This document shows positions 1 through 8,508 of a DNA stretch of 59,719 nt, one piece after another. The notes under the pieces are model-generated. The model had not been told where the DNA came from, searched no databases, and worked only from the letters and a program-made list of their open reading frames with translations. How positions within the stretch are numbered: position 1 is the stretch's first letter; the number at the start of each line of letters is the position of its first letter. The DNA is from Pseudonocardia sp. N23. Its GTDB lineage: Bacteria > Actinomycetota > Actinomycetes > Mycobacteriales > Pseudonocardiaceae. Position numbers and translations under genes: made by a program. Location: NCBI RefSeq assembly GCF_002583555.1, contig NZ_BEGX01000077.1, forward strand, positions 1 to 59,719, written 5' to 3'.

Positions 1-9
1 TGAAATTCA

Positions 10-54
10 GGGGAATGGTTTCGGACTTCGGTCCGGAACCATTCCCCTTTTTTT
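10..54 (+). terminator. Rho-independent terminator of an upstream gene
   Basis: Bases 10-26 pair with 31-47 (17 pairs, one of them G-T) around a TTCG tetraloop, followed by seven T residues at 48-54. This is a textbook intrinsic terminator. It must end a transcript that begins left of the window, because the next gene starts at 210. In Mycobacterium tyrS lies nearby upstream of this gene block, but nothing in the window identifies the terminated gene. Confidence 0.93.
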
Positions 55-209
55 GTGCCCATTTTCAGGGCTACTGATCATTCGCGGCGGTCCGAGATCG
101 GCGGCCGGGGACCTCGCCGGTGCTGTCCAGCGTGGGCCTGCAGGGCTCTCCAGGGCCGCGCAACGTGGTGGGCGGCGGGACGCCAACAGCGAATTGTATT
201 CTGAACGGC

Positions 210-3125
210 ATGAGTATCGCGGATGGTTCCGACGATAACCGTCCGCGACGCGAGCGTCGGGACGACGGCCGGACAGGTTCCGGGCGAACGTCGGGTAGTG
301 ATCGTCGAGAAGGTTCCAAGCAGGGGCGCGGGCAGAGCCGCGTCGGGTCGGGCTGGGGTGGTCGCGACGACCGCCGCGACAAGGGGAGCGACGGCGCCCG
401 CCGGGACGACCGGCCCCGCAGTGACCGTCCCCGTGGCGACGACCGGCCTCGCAGTGACGACCGGCCTCGCAGTGACTCCCGCGGCCGCGACGGTGACCGT
501 CGCGACGACCGCCGCACCGGTACCGACCGGCCGGCGCGTGACGACCGCGGCAGCGGCAGCTGGTCGAAGGACCGCCCCAGCCGCGGCTCCGACGACCGCG
601 GCTCCAGCCGCTCCGGCGGATACGGTGGGGGCCAACGGGATCGCGATGGCGGTCGTGGACGTCCGGACCGTGCCGGCAGCGGCGGCGGTCGCTGGGAGGA
701 CCGCAAGCGCGACAGCGCCTCGGGCCCCCGGCGCGACGACCGCGACTCCCGCGGCGATTCGCGTGGCACCCGCAGCGATGCGCCGCGCTACCGGCGCGAC
801 AACGACGACCGCGGCCCGCAGCGTGACCGCCCGCAGACCGGCGGATGGCGCCGTGACGACCGGGACGGCGACCGGGGTGGGTCCTCGAGCGGCGGCTGGC
901 GTGGCAACGACCGCGGCGACCGCACCGACCGCGGCGGCGACCGTCGCGGCGGTTACTCCGGTGACCGCCGCAGCGGTGGTACCGGCACGGGTGGACCCCG
1001 CCGCGACGACCGCGACTCCCGCGGACCGCGCCAGGGTGGCTACCGCGACGACCGCGGCGGAGAACGACGCACCTACAGCGGCGACCGCGGCACCGACCGT
1101 CCGCGCGATGACCGTGGAGGTGAGCGCCGCACGTACGGCGGGGACCGGGCACGCGACGGCGGATGGCGTCGTGACGACCGTGACCGCAAGGACGACGGCG
1201 CCCGCCGCGACGACCGTGGAAGCCGGGACGACCGTGGAACGCGGGACGACCGTGGCTCCCGTGACACCCGGCCCTCCAGGGACGACCGCGGTTCCCGTGA
1301 CGAGGGTGCTCGTGGGGGCTGGGAGCGGCGTGACCGCTCCGACGACCGTCGCCCGCAGTCCGGTGGCGGGTTCCGCGACCGCGACCGGCAGGACGGTCGT
1401 GGGCGCTACGAACGCCGCGACGACCGCAGCGGCTCCGACCGCAGCAGCTCCGCGCGTGGTGATGAGGGCTGGAAGCGTCGCGACGACCGGGACTCCCGTC
1501 CCCAGCGCAGTGACGGCGACCGTCGCCCGGCCCGCCGCGACGACACCGCAGGTGGCCGCGGCCGAGGACCGATGGGTGGCGCCGACTTCGCCCGCCGCGA
1601 GTCGGACAGCGCCTCGACGTCGTCGGAGCACCCCGACGCCCGCCCCGGTACGGACGAAGTCCCGACGCCCGGCACGCCCACGACCGACGCCGCCTCGACG
1701 GCCGACGCCACCGGCGACGCCTCCGAGGCGGCTGTGCGCACGACCGGTTCCCGAAACACCGGCTCCCGGGACATGGGTTCCCGGGACACCGGCTCCCGGG
1801 ACACCGGGGACCGTCGCGAGTACCGCCCGCGGCAGGACCGTCCGAGTGAAGGTGGGTTCCGTCGTGACCAGGGCTCGTCCCGGCGTGACGGCGACCGCCG
1901 CGACTCGGGTGGATCGTGGGACCGTGACGGCGCTCGTCCGGGCCGCGGCCGGGACGACAAGCGCGACGTCCACCGCACGGGCCGGCGTGACGACCGTCGT
2001 GACGAGGAGCGCGTGCACGTCACCGCGCCGCCGCTGACCGACGAGATCTCGGCGTCGGACCTCGACTCAGAGGTCCGCCGCGACCTGCGCGGCCTCCAGA
2101 AGGACACCGCCGAGACGGTGGCCCGTCACCTCGTCGCGGCCGGATCCCTCCTCGACGACGACCCCCAGCGTGCCCTCGAACACGCCCGCTACGCGCGCCG
2201 CAGGGCGTCGCGGATCGCGGTCGTGCGTGAGGCATCGGGCATCGTCGCCTACCACGCGGGGGAGTGGGCGGAGGCGCTCGGGGAGCTGCGTGCCGCCCGC
2301 CGCATGGGCGGCGGCCCCGGCCACCTGGCTGTCATGGCCGACATCGAACGAGCGCTCGGGCGCCCGGAGCGGGCCATCGAGATCGCGCGTGGCCCCGAGG
2401 TCGCCGACCTCGACGCCGCCGACAAGATCGAGCTGTCGATCGTCGCGGCGGGAGCCCGTCGTGACCTCGGCGAGCTCGACGCCGCGATCGTGGGCCTGCA
2501 GATCGCCGACCTCGACCCGGCGCGCCGCGACCCGTGGAGCGCACGGCTGTTCTACGCCTACGCCGACAACCTGCTGGCCGCGGGCCGTGAGGCCGACGCC
2601 GTGCAGTGGTTCGTCCACGCCCACGACGCGGACTCCGAGGAGGAGACCGACGCCGCGGCGCGCGTCGCCGAGCTGACCGGCGACGAGCTCGGTACCGAGG
2701 ACGACGTCACATTCGGCGAGGAGGAATACCCCCTCGACGCCCACTCCACGGGTGACGCCGAGCCCGCGTCCGCCGGTGATGATCGCGGCGGCGCCGAACC
2801 CGAGGACGGGGCCGGCGACAACACCCACGGCGACACGAACGCCGAAGACGCCGCCGACGAGGCCGACGCCGACGAGTCCGACGCCGACGAGTCCGACGCC
2901 GACGAGGCCGACGCCGACGAGGCCGACGACGAGGCCGACGACGAGGCCGACGACGAGGCGCAGGATTCGGACGCGCAGGATTCAGCGGAGAGCCCTGCCG
3001 GCGAGACGAAGACGTCCGCCGCCTCCGGGTCCGGTCCCGCGGCGGAGGACGCCGCGACGACAGGAGACACCGACGTGAACCCGGCACCGACCATCGACGA
3101 GCAGCAGGACGGCGACGCCCGATGA
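210..3125 (+). CDS. TPR-type protein with very long Arg/Asp-rich N-terminus
   Basis: A protein of 971 aa in three parts. Residues 1 to about 600 are low-complexity, built from Arg-Asp-Asp-Arg, Gly and Ser blocks. Residues about 605-830 are helical and Ala/Leu/Arg-rich, resembling the tetratricopeptide protein that precedes the HAD phosphatase and tlyA in Mycobacterium (Rv1691). Residues about 880-920 are acidic repeats of Asp-Glu-Ala and Asp-Ala-Asp-Glu. The start is the ATG at 210: a TATTCT -10-like hexamer at 197-202 ends 7 nt before it, so a leaderless mRNA is possible, and an earlier ATG (120) only adds sequence of no family resemblance. The stop overlaps the next ATG by 4 nt. The function is unknown. 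The N-terminus is probably disordered and nucleic-acid binding, which is inference from composition. Homologues have a much shorter N-terminal part. Confidence 0.8.
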   Translation: MSIADGSDDNRPRRERRDDGRTGSGRTSGSDRREGSKQGRGQSRVGSGWGGRDDRRDKGSDGARRDDRPRSDRPRGDDRPRSDDRPRSDSRGRDGDRRDDRRTGTDRPARDDRGSGSWSKDRPSRGSDDRGSSRSGGYGGGQRDRDGGRGRPDRAGSGGGRWEDRKRDSASGPRRDDRDSRGDSRGTRSDAPRYRRDNDDRGPQRDRPQTGGWRRDDRDGDRGGSSSGGWRGNDRGDRTDRGGDRRGGYSGDRRSGGTGTGGPRRDDRDSRGPRQGGYRDDRGGERRTYSGDRGTDRPRDDRGGERRTYGGDRARDGGWRRDDRDRKDDGARRDDRGSRDDRGTRDDRGSRDTRPSRDDRGSRDEGARGGWERRDRSDDRRPQSGGGFRDRDRQDGRGRYERRDDRSGSDRSSSARGDEGWKRRDDRDSRPQRSDGDRRPARRDDTAGGRGRGPMGGADFARRESDSASTSSEHPDARPGTDEVPTPGTPTTDAASTADATGDASEAAVRTTGSRNTGSRDMGSRDTGSRDTGDRREYRPRQDRPSEGGFRRDQGSSRRDGDRRDSGGSWDRDGARPGRGRDDKRDVHRTGRRDDRRDEERVHVTAPPLTDEISASDLDSEVRRDLRGLQKDTAETVARHLVAAGSLLDDDPQRALEHARYARRRASRIAVVREASGIVAYHAGEWAEALGELRAARRMGGGPGHLAVMADIERALGRPERAIEIARGPEVADLDAADKIELSIVAAGARRDLGELDAAIVGLQIADLDPARRDPWSARLFYAYADNLLAAGREADAVQWFVHAHDADSEEETDAAARVAELTGDELGTEDDVTFGEEEYPLDAHSTGDAEPASAGDDRGGAEPEDGAGDNTHGDTNAEDAADEADADESDADESDADEADADEADDEADDEADDEAQDSDAQDSAESPAGETKTSAASGSGPAAEDAATTGDTDVNPAPTIDEQQDGDAR

Positions 3126-4171
3126 CCTCGCTGCTCGACCGGCACGACGTGCTGCTCGCCGACCTCGACGGCACCCTCTACGCCGGCCACGACGCCATCC
3201 CGCACGCGGTCGACGCGGTCGTCGACGCAGCCGCCCGCGGCGTGCGGACGGCCTACGTCACGAACAACGCGTCCCGGCGCCCGGCCGAGGTCGCGGCGCA
3301 CCTGACCGAGATCGGCTTCCCGGCGACGACCGACGACGTCATGACCAGCTCGCAGGCCGGCGCGGCCCTGCTCGCCGAACAGGTCGCGGCGGGCGCGACG
3401 GTCCTCGTCGTCGGCACGGAGGCGCTCGCCGAGGAGGTCACGCTCGTCGGCTTGAAGCCGGTCCGCGAGGCGCCGGGTGCGGTCGCCGTCGTGCAGGGCC
3501 ACAACCCCGACACCGGATGGCGGATCCTCGCCGAGGCATCGATCGTGCTGCGTGCAGGCGGGGTCTGGGTCGCGACCAACACCGACCTCACCCTGCCGAC
3601 CGAGCGTGGCCCGTTGCCGGGCAACGGCGCGATGGTCACGGCGCTGAAGGTGGCCACGGGCCGGGAGCCGCAGGTCGCGGGCAAGCCCGGGCTGCGGCTC
3701 ATGCAGCAGGCCGTCGAACGAACCGGGGCCACGGCGCCGCTCGTGGTCGGCGACCGCCTCGACACCGACATCCAGGGCGGGTACACGGCCGGGCTGCCGA
3801 CGCTGCACGTCCTCACCGGCATCAGCCGGCCCGCCGAGGTACTGGCGGCCGTCCCGGACCAGCGCCCGACCTACGTCGCGGCCGACCTGACCGCGCTGCC
3901 CCGCGACGCCGACGAGCTCTCGACAGCGGCGGCCCGGCCGGGCTGGAGCGTCGAGGTCACCGGCGACGGCGGGCTCGTCCTGTCCGGCGACGGGCACGGC
4001 TCACCCGAACCGGGTCTCGACGCGCTGCGGTCGCTGTGCGCGGCGCACTGGGCGGCCGGGGGTGGGCCGTTCCGGCTCCGCACCGTCGGCGACGCCGCCG
4101 GTGCGGCGGCCGCCGAGCTGGGCCTGGCCACCACGGGCGCCGACAGCGTGGCCGTGAGCACGGGGGCCTGA
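3122..4171 (+). CDS. HAD-IIA (NagD-like) phosphatase
   Basis: A 349 aa cytosolic haloacid-dehalogenase-superfamily phosphatase. Motif I is LADLDGTLY near residue 15, with nucleophile and acid Asp. Motif II is VTNNAS at about 45. The cap and Lys lie in the middle (VAGKPG), and motif III is VVGDRLDTDIQGG at about 208. The C-terminal 80 residues extend beyond the HAD core, as in mycobacterial Rv1692, which is a glycerol-3-phosphate phosphatase. By position (after the TPR gene, before tlyA) this is the orthologue, so glycerol-3-phosphate or a related small phosphate ester is the likely substrate. It starts on an ATGA overlap with the TPR gene and is therefore probably translationally coupled to it. 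Confidence 0.9.
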   Translation: MTSLLDRHDVLLADLDGTLYAGHDAIPHAVDAVVDAAARGVRTAYVTNNASRRPAEVAAHLTEIGFPATTDDVMTSSQAGAALLAEQVAAGATVLVVGTEALAEEVTLVGLKPVREAPGAVAVVQGHNPDTGWRILAEASIVLRAGGVWVATNTDLTLPTERGPLPGNGAMVTALKVATGREPQVAGKPGLRLMQQAVERTGATAPLVVGDRLDTDIQGGYTAGLPTLHVLTGISRPAEVLAAVPDQRPTYVAADLTALPRDADELSTAAARPGWSVEVTGDGGLVLSGDGHGSPEPGLDALRSLCAAHWAAGGGPFRLRTVGDAAGAAAAELGLATTGADSVAVSTGA

Positions 4172-4271
4172 CGGCGGCACCGCCGACCACCCGGCCGGAC
4201 GCACGGTCCGGACGGGTCCGGTCACCGGCTACCGTGACGGCATCCGTTGCCGTCCCGGGAGCCAGACAGAC

Positions 4272-4538
4272 ATGACACACCCGTCGCCGGAGCGACCGCG
4301 GCCCGTGCCGGGGCCGCCGCCCGGTGATCCACGTCCGGTTCCACAGGCCCACCCGGCCGGCGCCCGACCGCTCGACGCGGTCCGGGCATCGGTCGGTGCC
4401 GCGATGGCCGCACTCGGCGACGTGGCCGCCCGGCCCGTCGCCGACCACGTCGCGGCCTTCGAGGCCGTGCACACCGCGCTGGGCGACGCGCTGGCCGCCG
4501 GCAACCCCGCCGGTCCCGCGTCCCCCGAGCGGCGGTGA
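4272..4538 (+). CDS. Small conserved hypothetical protein before tlyA
   Basis: An 88 aa protein with a Pro-rich, probably disordered N-terminus (residues 1-35) and one predicted helix pair rich in Ala and Val (about 37-78). It occupies the place of the short conserved protein Rv1693 between the HAD phosphatase and tlyA in Mycobacterium. Its stop codon overlaps the GTG start of tlyA in a GTGA junction, which argues that it is translated. No catalytic motif is visible and the role is unknown. Confidence 0.7.
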   Translation: MTHPSPERPRPVPGPPPGDPRPVPQAHPAGARPLDAVRASVGAAMAALGDVAARPVADHVAAFEAVHTALGDALAAGNPAGPASPERR

Positions 4539-5356
4539 CCCGGGTGGCAGGCCGGTTCCGGCTCGACGCCGAGATGGTGCGTCGTGGCCTCGCCCGTTCC
4601 CGCGGCCAGGCCGCGGAGATGATCGAGCAGGGGCGCGTCGTCGTCCGGGGGGTGCCCGCGGGAAAACCCGCCACGCAGATCGACCGGGACACCCCCGTGC
4701 TGGTCGCGGAGACCACCGGACGTGAGTGGGCCTCCAGGGGTGCCGCGAAGCTGCTCGGCGCGCTCGACGCATTCGACGTCGCCGTCGACGGGCTGCGCTG
4801 CCTCGACGCGGGCGCGTCGACGGGCGGGTTCACCGACGTCCTGCTCGACCGCGGCGCCGCGCAGGTCGTCGCCGTCGACGTCGGTTACGGGCAGCTGATC
4901 TGGCGGCTGCGCAACGACGACCGCGTGCAGGTCCACGACCGTACGAACGTCCGTGCGCTCACCGCCGACGACATCGACGGTCCGGCGGCGCTCACCGTCG
5001 CCGACCTGTCGTTCATCTCGCTGCGGACGGTGCTGCCCGCCCTGGTCGCCTGCACGGAGCCCGGCGGCACGCTGCTGCCCATGGTGAAGCCCCAGTTCGA
5101 GGTGGGCCGGGCGCGGCTCGGCGCCGGCGGGGTCGTGCGCGACGAAGGCCTGCGTCTCGCGGCGCTGACCGACGTCGCGGAGACGGCCCGCGGGCTCGGC
5201 CTGGTCGTCGTCGACGCCACGGCGAGCCCCCTGCCGGGCCCGTCGGGCAACGTCGAGTACTTCCTGCGGCTGCACGCCCCGGCCGGTGCCGGGACGGCGG
5301 CCGCGGATGCGGGCGACGACGTGCTCGCCCGCGCGGTCGAGGAGGGACCCCGATGA
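4535..5356 (+). CDS. tlyA: 16S/23S rRNA 2'-O-methyltransferase TlyA
   Basis: 273 aa. An S4 RNA-binding domain (about residues 8-65, core LARSRGQAAEMIEQGRV) is followed by an FtsJ-like Rossmann methyltransferase. The SAM loop is CLDAGASTGGFTDVLLDRG, and the catalytic-region lysine is in VKPQFEVG. TlyA family enzymes methylate the ribose of cytidines in 16S and 23S rRNA, which in mycobacteria confers capreomycin sensitivity. The family is often mislabelled hemolysin A. The GTG start overlaps the stop of the preceding gene, and the end overlaps nadK (ATGA), so the three genes form one tight operon. Confidence 0.95.
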   Translation: MTRVAGRFRLDAEMVRRGLARSRGQAAEMIEQGRVVVRGVPAGKPATQIDRDTPVLVAETTGREWASRGAAKLLGALDAFDVAVDGLRCLDAGASTGGFTDVLLDRGAAQVVAVDVGYGQLIWRLRNDDRVQVHDRTNVRALTADDIDGPAALTVADLSFISLRTVLPALVACTEPGGTLLPMVKPQFEVGRARLGAGGVVRDEGLRLAALTDVAETARGLGLVVVDATASPLPGPSGNVEYFLRLHAPAGAGTAAADAGDDVLARAVEEGPR

Positions 5357-6291
5357 CGGGCACGTCGCGCGAGGTGCTGCTCGTCATGCACACCGGACGC
5401 CCCACGACGCGTCGCACGGCCGCAGCGGTGGCCAAGCGGTTCGCGGCCGAGGGCATCAGGCTGCGCATGCTCGAGGACGAGCGCGACCGCCTCGAGCTCG
5501 ACCTGCCACCGGGCTTCGAACCCGTCCTCGTCCCCGAGGAACCGGGCCGGGCCGAGGGCTGCGAGGTCATCCTCGTCCTCGGCGGCGACGGGACGCTGCT
5601 GCGCGGCGCGGCGATCGGCCGGATGTGCGGGGTCCCGGTGCTCGGGGTCAACCTCGGGCACGTCGGCTTCCTGTCCGAGGCCGAGGAGGACTCGCTCGAC
5701 ATGGCGGTGGACGCGATCATCGCGCGCGACTACAACGTCGAGGAGCGCATGACGATCGACGCCGTCGCCCGCATGGGTGATGTCGAGCTGGGCCGGACGT
5801 GGGCGCTCAACGAGGTGTGCGTCGAGAAGGCCAGCCGGGAACGGATCCTCGAGGTCACCCTGGAGGTCGACGGTCGGCCGGTGTCGAGCTTCGGCTGCGA
5901 CGGCGTGCTGTTCGCGACGCCCACCGGGTCGACGGCGTATGCGTTCTCGGCGGGCGGGCCGGTGGTGTGGCCGCAGGTCGAGGCGCTGCTGCTGGTGCCG
6001 AGCAACGCGCACGCGCTGTTCGCGCGGCCGATGGTCGTCGCCCCGGACTCGAAGCTGGCCGTCGAGGTGCATCCGCACGGCTCCGAGGCGATCCTCGACT
6101 GCGACGGCCGGCGCACGATCGCATTGCCGCCCGGTGCGCGCGTCGAGCTGTGCCGCGGCGAGCTGCCGGTGCTGATGGTCCGCCTGGACGGGCGCCCGTT
6201 CGCCGACCGGCTCGTCCGCAAGTTCGACCTGCCGGTACGGGGCTGGCGCGGTTCCCGGCTGCCCGGCGACGACCGCGGCGACGACGACTGA
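5353..6291 (+). CDS. nadK: NAD kinase
   Basis: 312 aa cytosolic ATP-NAD kinase producing NADP. The family signature GGDGTLLRGA lies near residues 77-86, followed by NLGHVGFLSE, the NE motif in ALNEVCVEK and the glycine-rich TPTGSTAYAFSAGGP. The length is normal for the bacterial family, and the position after tlyA and before recN is conserved in actinobacteria (Rv1695). The ATG overlaps the tlyA stop. Confidence 0.96.
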   Translation: MTGTSREVLLVMHTGRPTTRRTAAAVAKRFAAEGIRLRMLEDERDRLELDLPPGFEPVLVPEEPGRAEGCEVILVLGGDGTLLRGAAIGRMCGVPVLGVNLGHVGFLSEAEEDSLDMAVDAIIARDYNVEERMTIDAVARMGDVELGRTWALNEVCVEKASRERILEVTLEVDGRPVSSFGCDGVLFATPTGSTAYAFSAGGPVVWPQVEALLLVPSNAHALFARPMVVAPDSKLAVEVHPHGSEAILDCDGRRTIALPPGARVELCRGELPVLMVRLDGRPFADRLVRKFDLPVRGWRGSRLPGDDRGDDD

Positions 6292-6400
6292 CCCGGTTCT
6301 GTCCACAGGCGGACGTTGCGGAACGTTCCGCGGGGTGCGACGCGCCGACCTGTGGATGGCCGCGCACGCCGCGTCGGTGGTCGGCCGTACGCTTCGCCCC

Positions 6401-8224
6401 ATGCTGGCCGAGATGCGGATCCAGGGCCTCGGCGTGATCGACGACGCCACGCTGGAGCTCGACCCGGGCCTGACCGTGCTCACCGGGGAGACGGGCGCGG
6501 GCAAGACGATGGTGGTCACGGGGCTGACCCTGTTGGGCGGCGGCCGCGCCGAGGCGTCGCGGGTGTCGGAGGGCGCGAAGCGCGCGGTCGTCGAGGGCCG
6601 GTTCGCGGCCGGGCCGGCTGCGCTCGCGCTGGCCGAGGAGGTCGGCGCCGAGTCCGACGAGGGCGAGCTCATCGCCGTGCGCACCGTCTCCGCCGACGGG
6701 CGCTCACGCGCGCACCTGGGCGGACGATCCGTCCCGATCGGGGTGCTGGGCCGGCTCGCCGAGGCGTCGCTGGCGGTGCACGGCCAGAACGACCAGCTGC
6801 GCCTGTTGCGCCAGGCCGACCAGCGCGCCCTGCTCGACCGTTACGCCGGTGACGCCGTGGCGGGCCCGTTGCAGGCCTACCGGTCGGTGCGCGCGGAATG
6901 GCTGAAGGTGGCGGCCGAGCTGGTCGAGCGCCGCGACGGTGCCCGCAGGCTCGCCCAGGAGGCCGACCTGCTGCGCCACGGCGTCGCCGAGATCGAGGCG
7001 GCCGCACCGCTGCCGGGGGAGGACCGCGAGCTCGTCTCCCAGGCCCGCCGCCTCGCCGCCGCCGACGACCTGCGGGAGGCCGCGTCCGCCGCCCGCGCCG
7101 TCCTCGCCGGCGCCGACGACGCGGCCGACGCGATGGACACGCCCGGCGCGGTCGGCCTGGTGGGCGAGGCGCGGCACCGGATCGCCGCGGCGGGCGATCC
7201 CGAGCTCACCGCGCTCGACCCGCGGCTCGGCGAGGCGCTCGCCGTCCTCGACGACGTCGCCGCCGAGCTCACCGGCTACCTCGACCGGCTCGACGCCGAC
7301 CCCGAGCGGCTCGCTGCGGTGCTGTCGCGGCAGGCCGAGCTGAAGTCGCTGACCCGCAAGTACGCCGCCGACACCGACGGCGTCCTGGCCTGGGCGGCCG
7401 ATGCGCGCTCACGCCTGGACAACCTCGACACCTCCGACGAGGCCCTCGCCGCGCTGGCCGTCCGCCGCGACGAGCTCGGCGCCGAGCTGGCCGGGCACGC
7501 CGCCGCCCTCACCGCCGCCCGCACGGAGGCGGCGGGCCGGCTCGCCGCGGAGACCACGGCCGAGCTCGCGGGCCTCGCGATGCGCGACGCGTCGCTGACC
7601 GTCGGGGTCGCGCCGCGCGCGGCGACACCCGAGGCGGTCGAGGCGGGGGAGGCGATCGTCGTCGGCGGCAGCCCCCGTGTCGCGGGCGGCTCGGGCACCG
7701 ACGAGGTCGAGCTTCGGCTGACCCCGCACGCGGGCGCGTCGCCGCAGCCACTGCACAAGGGCGCCTCCGGCGGCGAGCTCTCCCGCGTCATGCTCGCGCT
7801 CGAGGTCGCCCTCGCCGACGCCGACCCCGTGCCGACGATGGTGTTCGACGAGGTCGATGCCGGCATCGGTGGTCGGGCCGGCGTCGAGATCGGGCGCAGG
7901 CTGGCCCGGCTCGCGCGCAGCCACCAGGTCGTCGTCGTGACGCACCTGGCGCAGGTCGCGGCCTACGCCGACCGGCACCTGGTGGTGCACAAGGCGGGCA
8001 CCGGCGGGGTGACCCGCAGCTCGGTGCGCACCCTCGACGACGACGAGCGGGTCGTCGAGCTCGCCCGGATGCTCGCGGGTCTCGACGACACCTCGTCGGG
8101 CCGCGCGCACGCCGAGGAGCTGCTGACGACCGCCGCGACCGACAAGACGGCGGCCGGCAGGACCGCCTCAGGCGAAGGACAGGCAGCGAAGCCGGCCGCC
8201 AGGAGCCGCCGGAAGGCGCGCTGA
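6401..8224 (+). CDS. recN: DNA repair protein RecN
   Basis: 607 aa SMC-like ATPase of double-strand break repair. The Walker A motif is TGETGAGKT near residue 30. There is a long Ala/Glu/Arg-rich coiled-coil centre, the ABC signature region is KGASGGELSRVMLALE, and Walker B with the RecN-specific DEVDAGIGGRAG follows at about 484. The ATG at 6401 gives the usual N-terminus (MLAEMRI...). It is separated from nadK by about 110 nt, which may hold its own promoter. A minisatellite of 14-bp units begins at the recN stop codon. Confidence 0.96.
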   Translation: MLAEMRIQGLGVIDDATLELDPGLTVLTGETGAGKTMVVTGLTLLGGGRAEASRVSEGAKRAVVEGRFAAGPAALALAEEVGAESDEGELIAVRTVSADGRSRAHLGGRSVPIGVLGRLAEASLAVHGQNDQLRLLRQADQRALLDRYAGDAVAGPLQAYRSVRAEWLKVAAELVERRDGARRLAQEADLLRHGVAEIEAAAPLPGEDRELVSQARRLAAADDLREAASAARAVLAGADDAADAMDTPGAVGLVGEARHRIAAAGDPELTALDPRLGEALAVLDDVAAELTGYLDRLDADPERLAAVLSRQAELKSLTRKYAADTDGVLAWAADARSRLDNLDTSDEALAALAVRRDELGAELAGHAAALTAARTEAAGRLAAETTAELAGLAMRDASLTVGVAPRAATPEAVEAGEAIVVGGSPRVAGGSGTDEVELRLTPHAGASPQPLHKGASGGELSRVMLALEVALADADPVPTMVFDEVDAGIGGRAGVEIGRRLARLARSHQVVVVTHLAQVAAYADRHLVVHKAGTGGVTRSSVRTLDDDERVVELARMLAGLDDTSSGRAHAEELLTTAATDKTAAGRTASGEGQAAKPAARSRRKAR

Positions 8225-8306
8225 CCCACACACCCCGACCCACACACCCCGACCCACACACCCCGACTCACACACCCCGACTCACACGCCCCGACCCACA
8301 CGCCCC
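8223..8306 (+). repeat. 14-bp tandem repeat directly at the recN stop
   Basis: Six head-to-tail copies of gacccacacacccc: three identical copies, then copies with single C-to-T or A-to-G changes, then a decayed seventh copy up to about 8320. The first copy starts within the recN stop codon. The array is C-rich on the + strand and lies in the recN-steA gap. A length-variable minisatellite is likely. No function can be read from it. Confidence 0.9.
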
Positions 8307-8508
8307 GACCCGCGTCCGGCGACCAAGCGTCACCGTGGCGCGGCCGCAGGCCCTCGTGCACCCGGCGCCGACACGCCACGGAGTGCCCCGGGACACCCCT
8401 GCGACCCGGACGTCACCGGTCGCGCCGTCCCGAACGGGTGACGATCACCGACCGGCGCCCACGGCGTGCCTGCGTCGCAACATCCGTCCCGGATGTCACA
8501 GTGCGTGC

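Noticed and set aside
78..2107. Long open frames on the opposite strand and in a second + frame across the Arg/Asp-rich region
   Set aside because: They are shadows of the repetitive GC-rich codons of the TPR protein: compositions are extreme (Ala/Val/Thr or Arg only) and no family motif appears.
8223..8306. CRISPR array
   Set aside because: The units are contiguous 14-mers without unique spacers and no cas gene is present.
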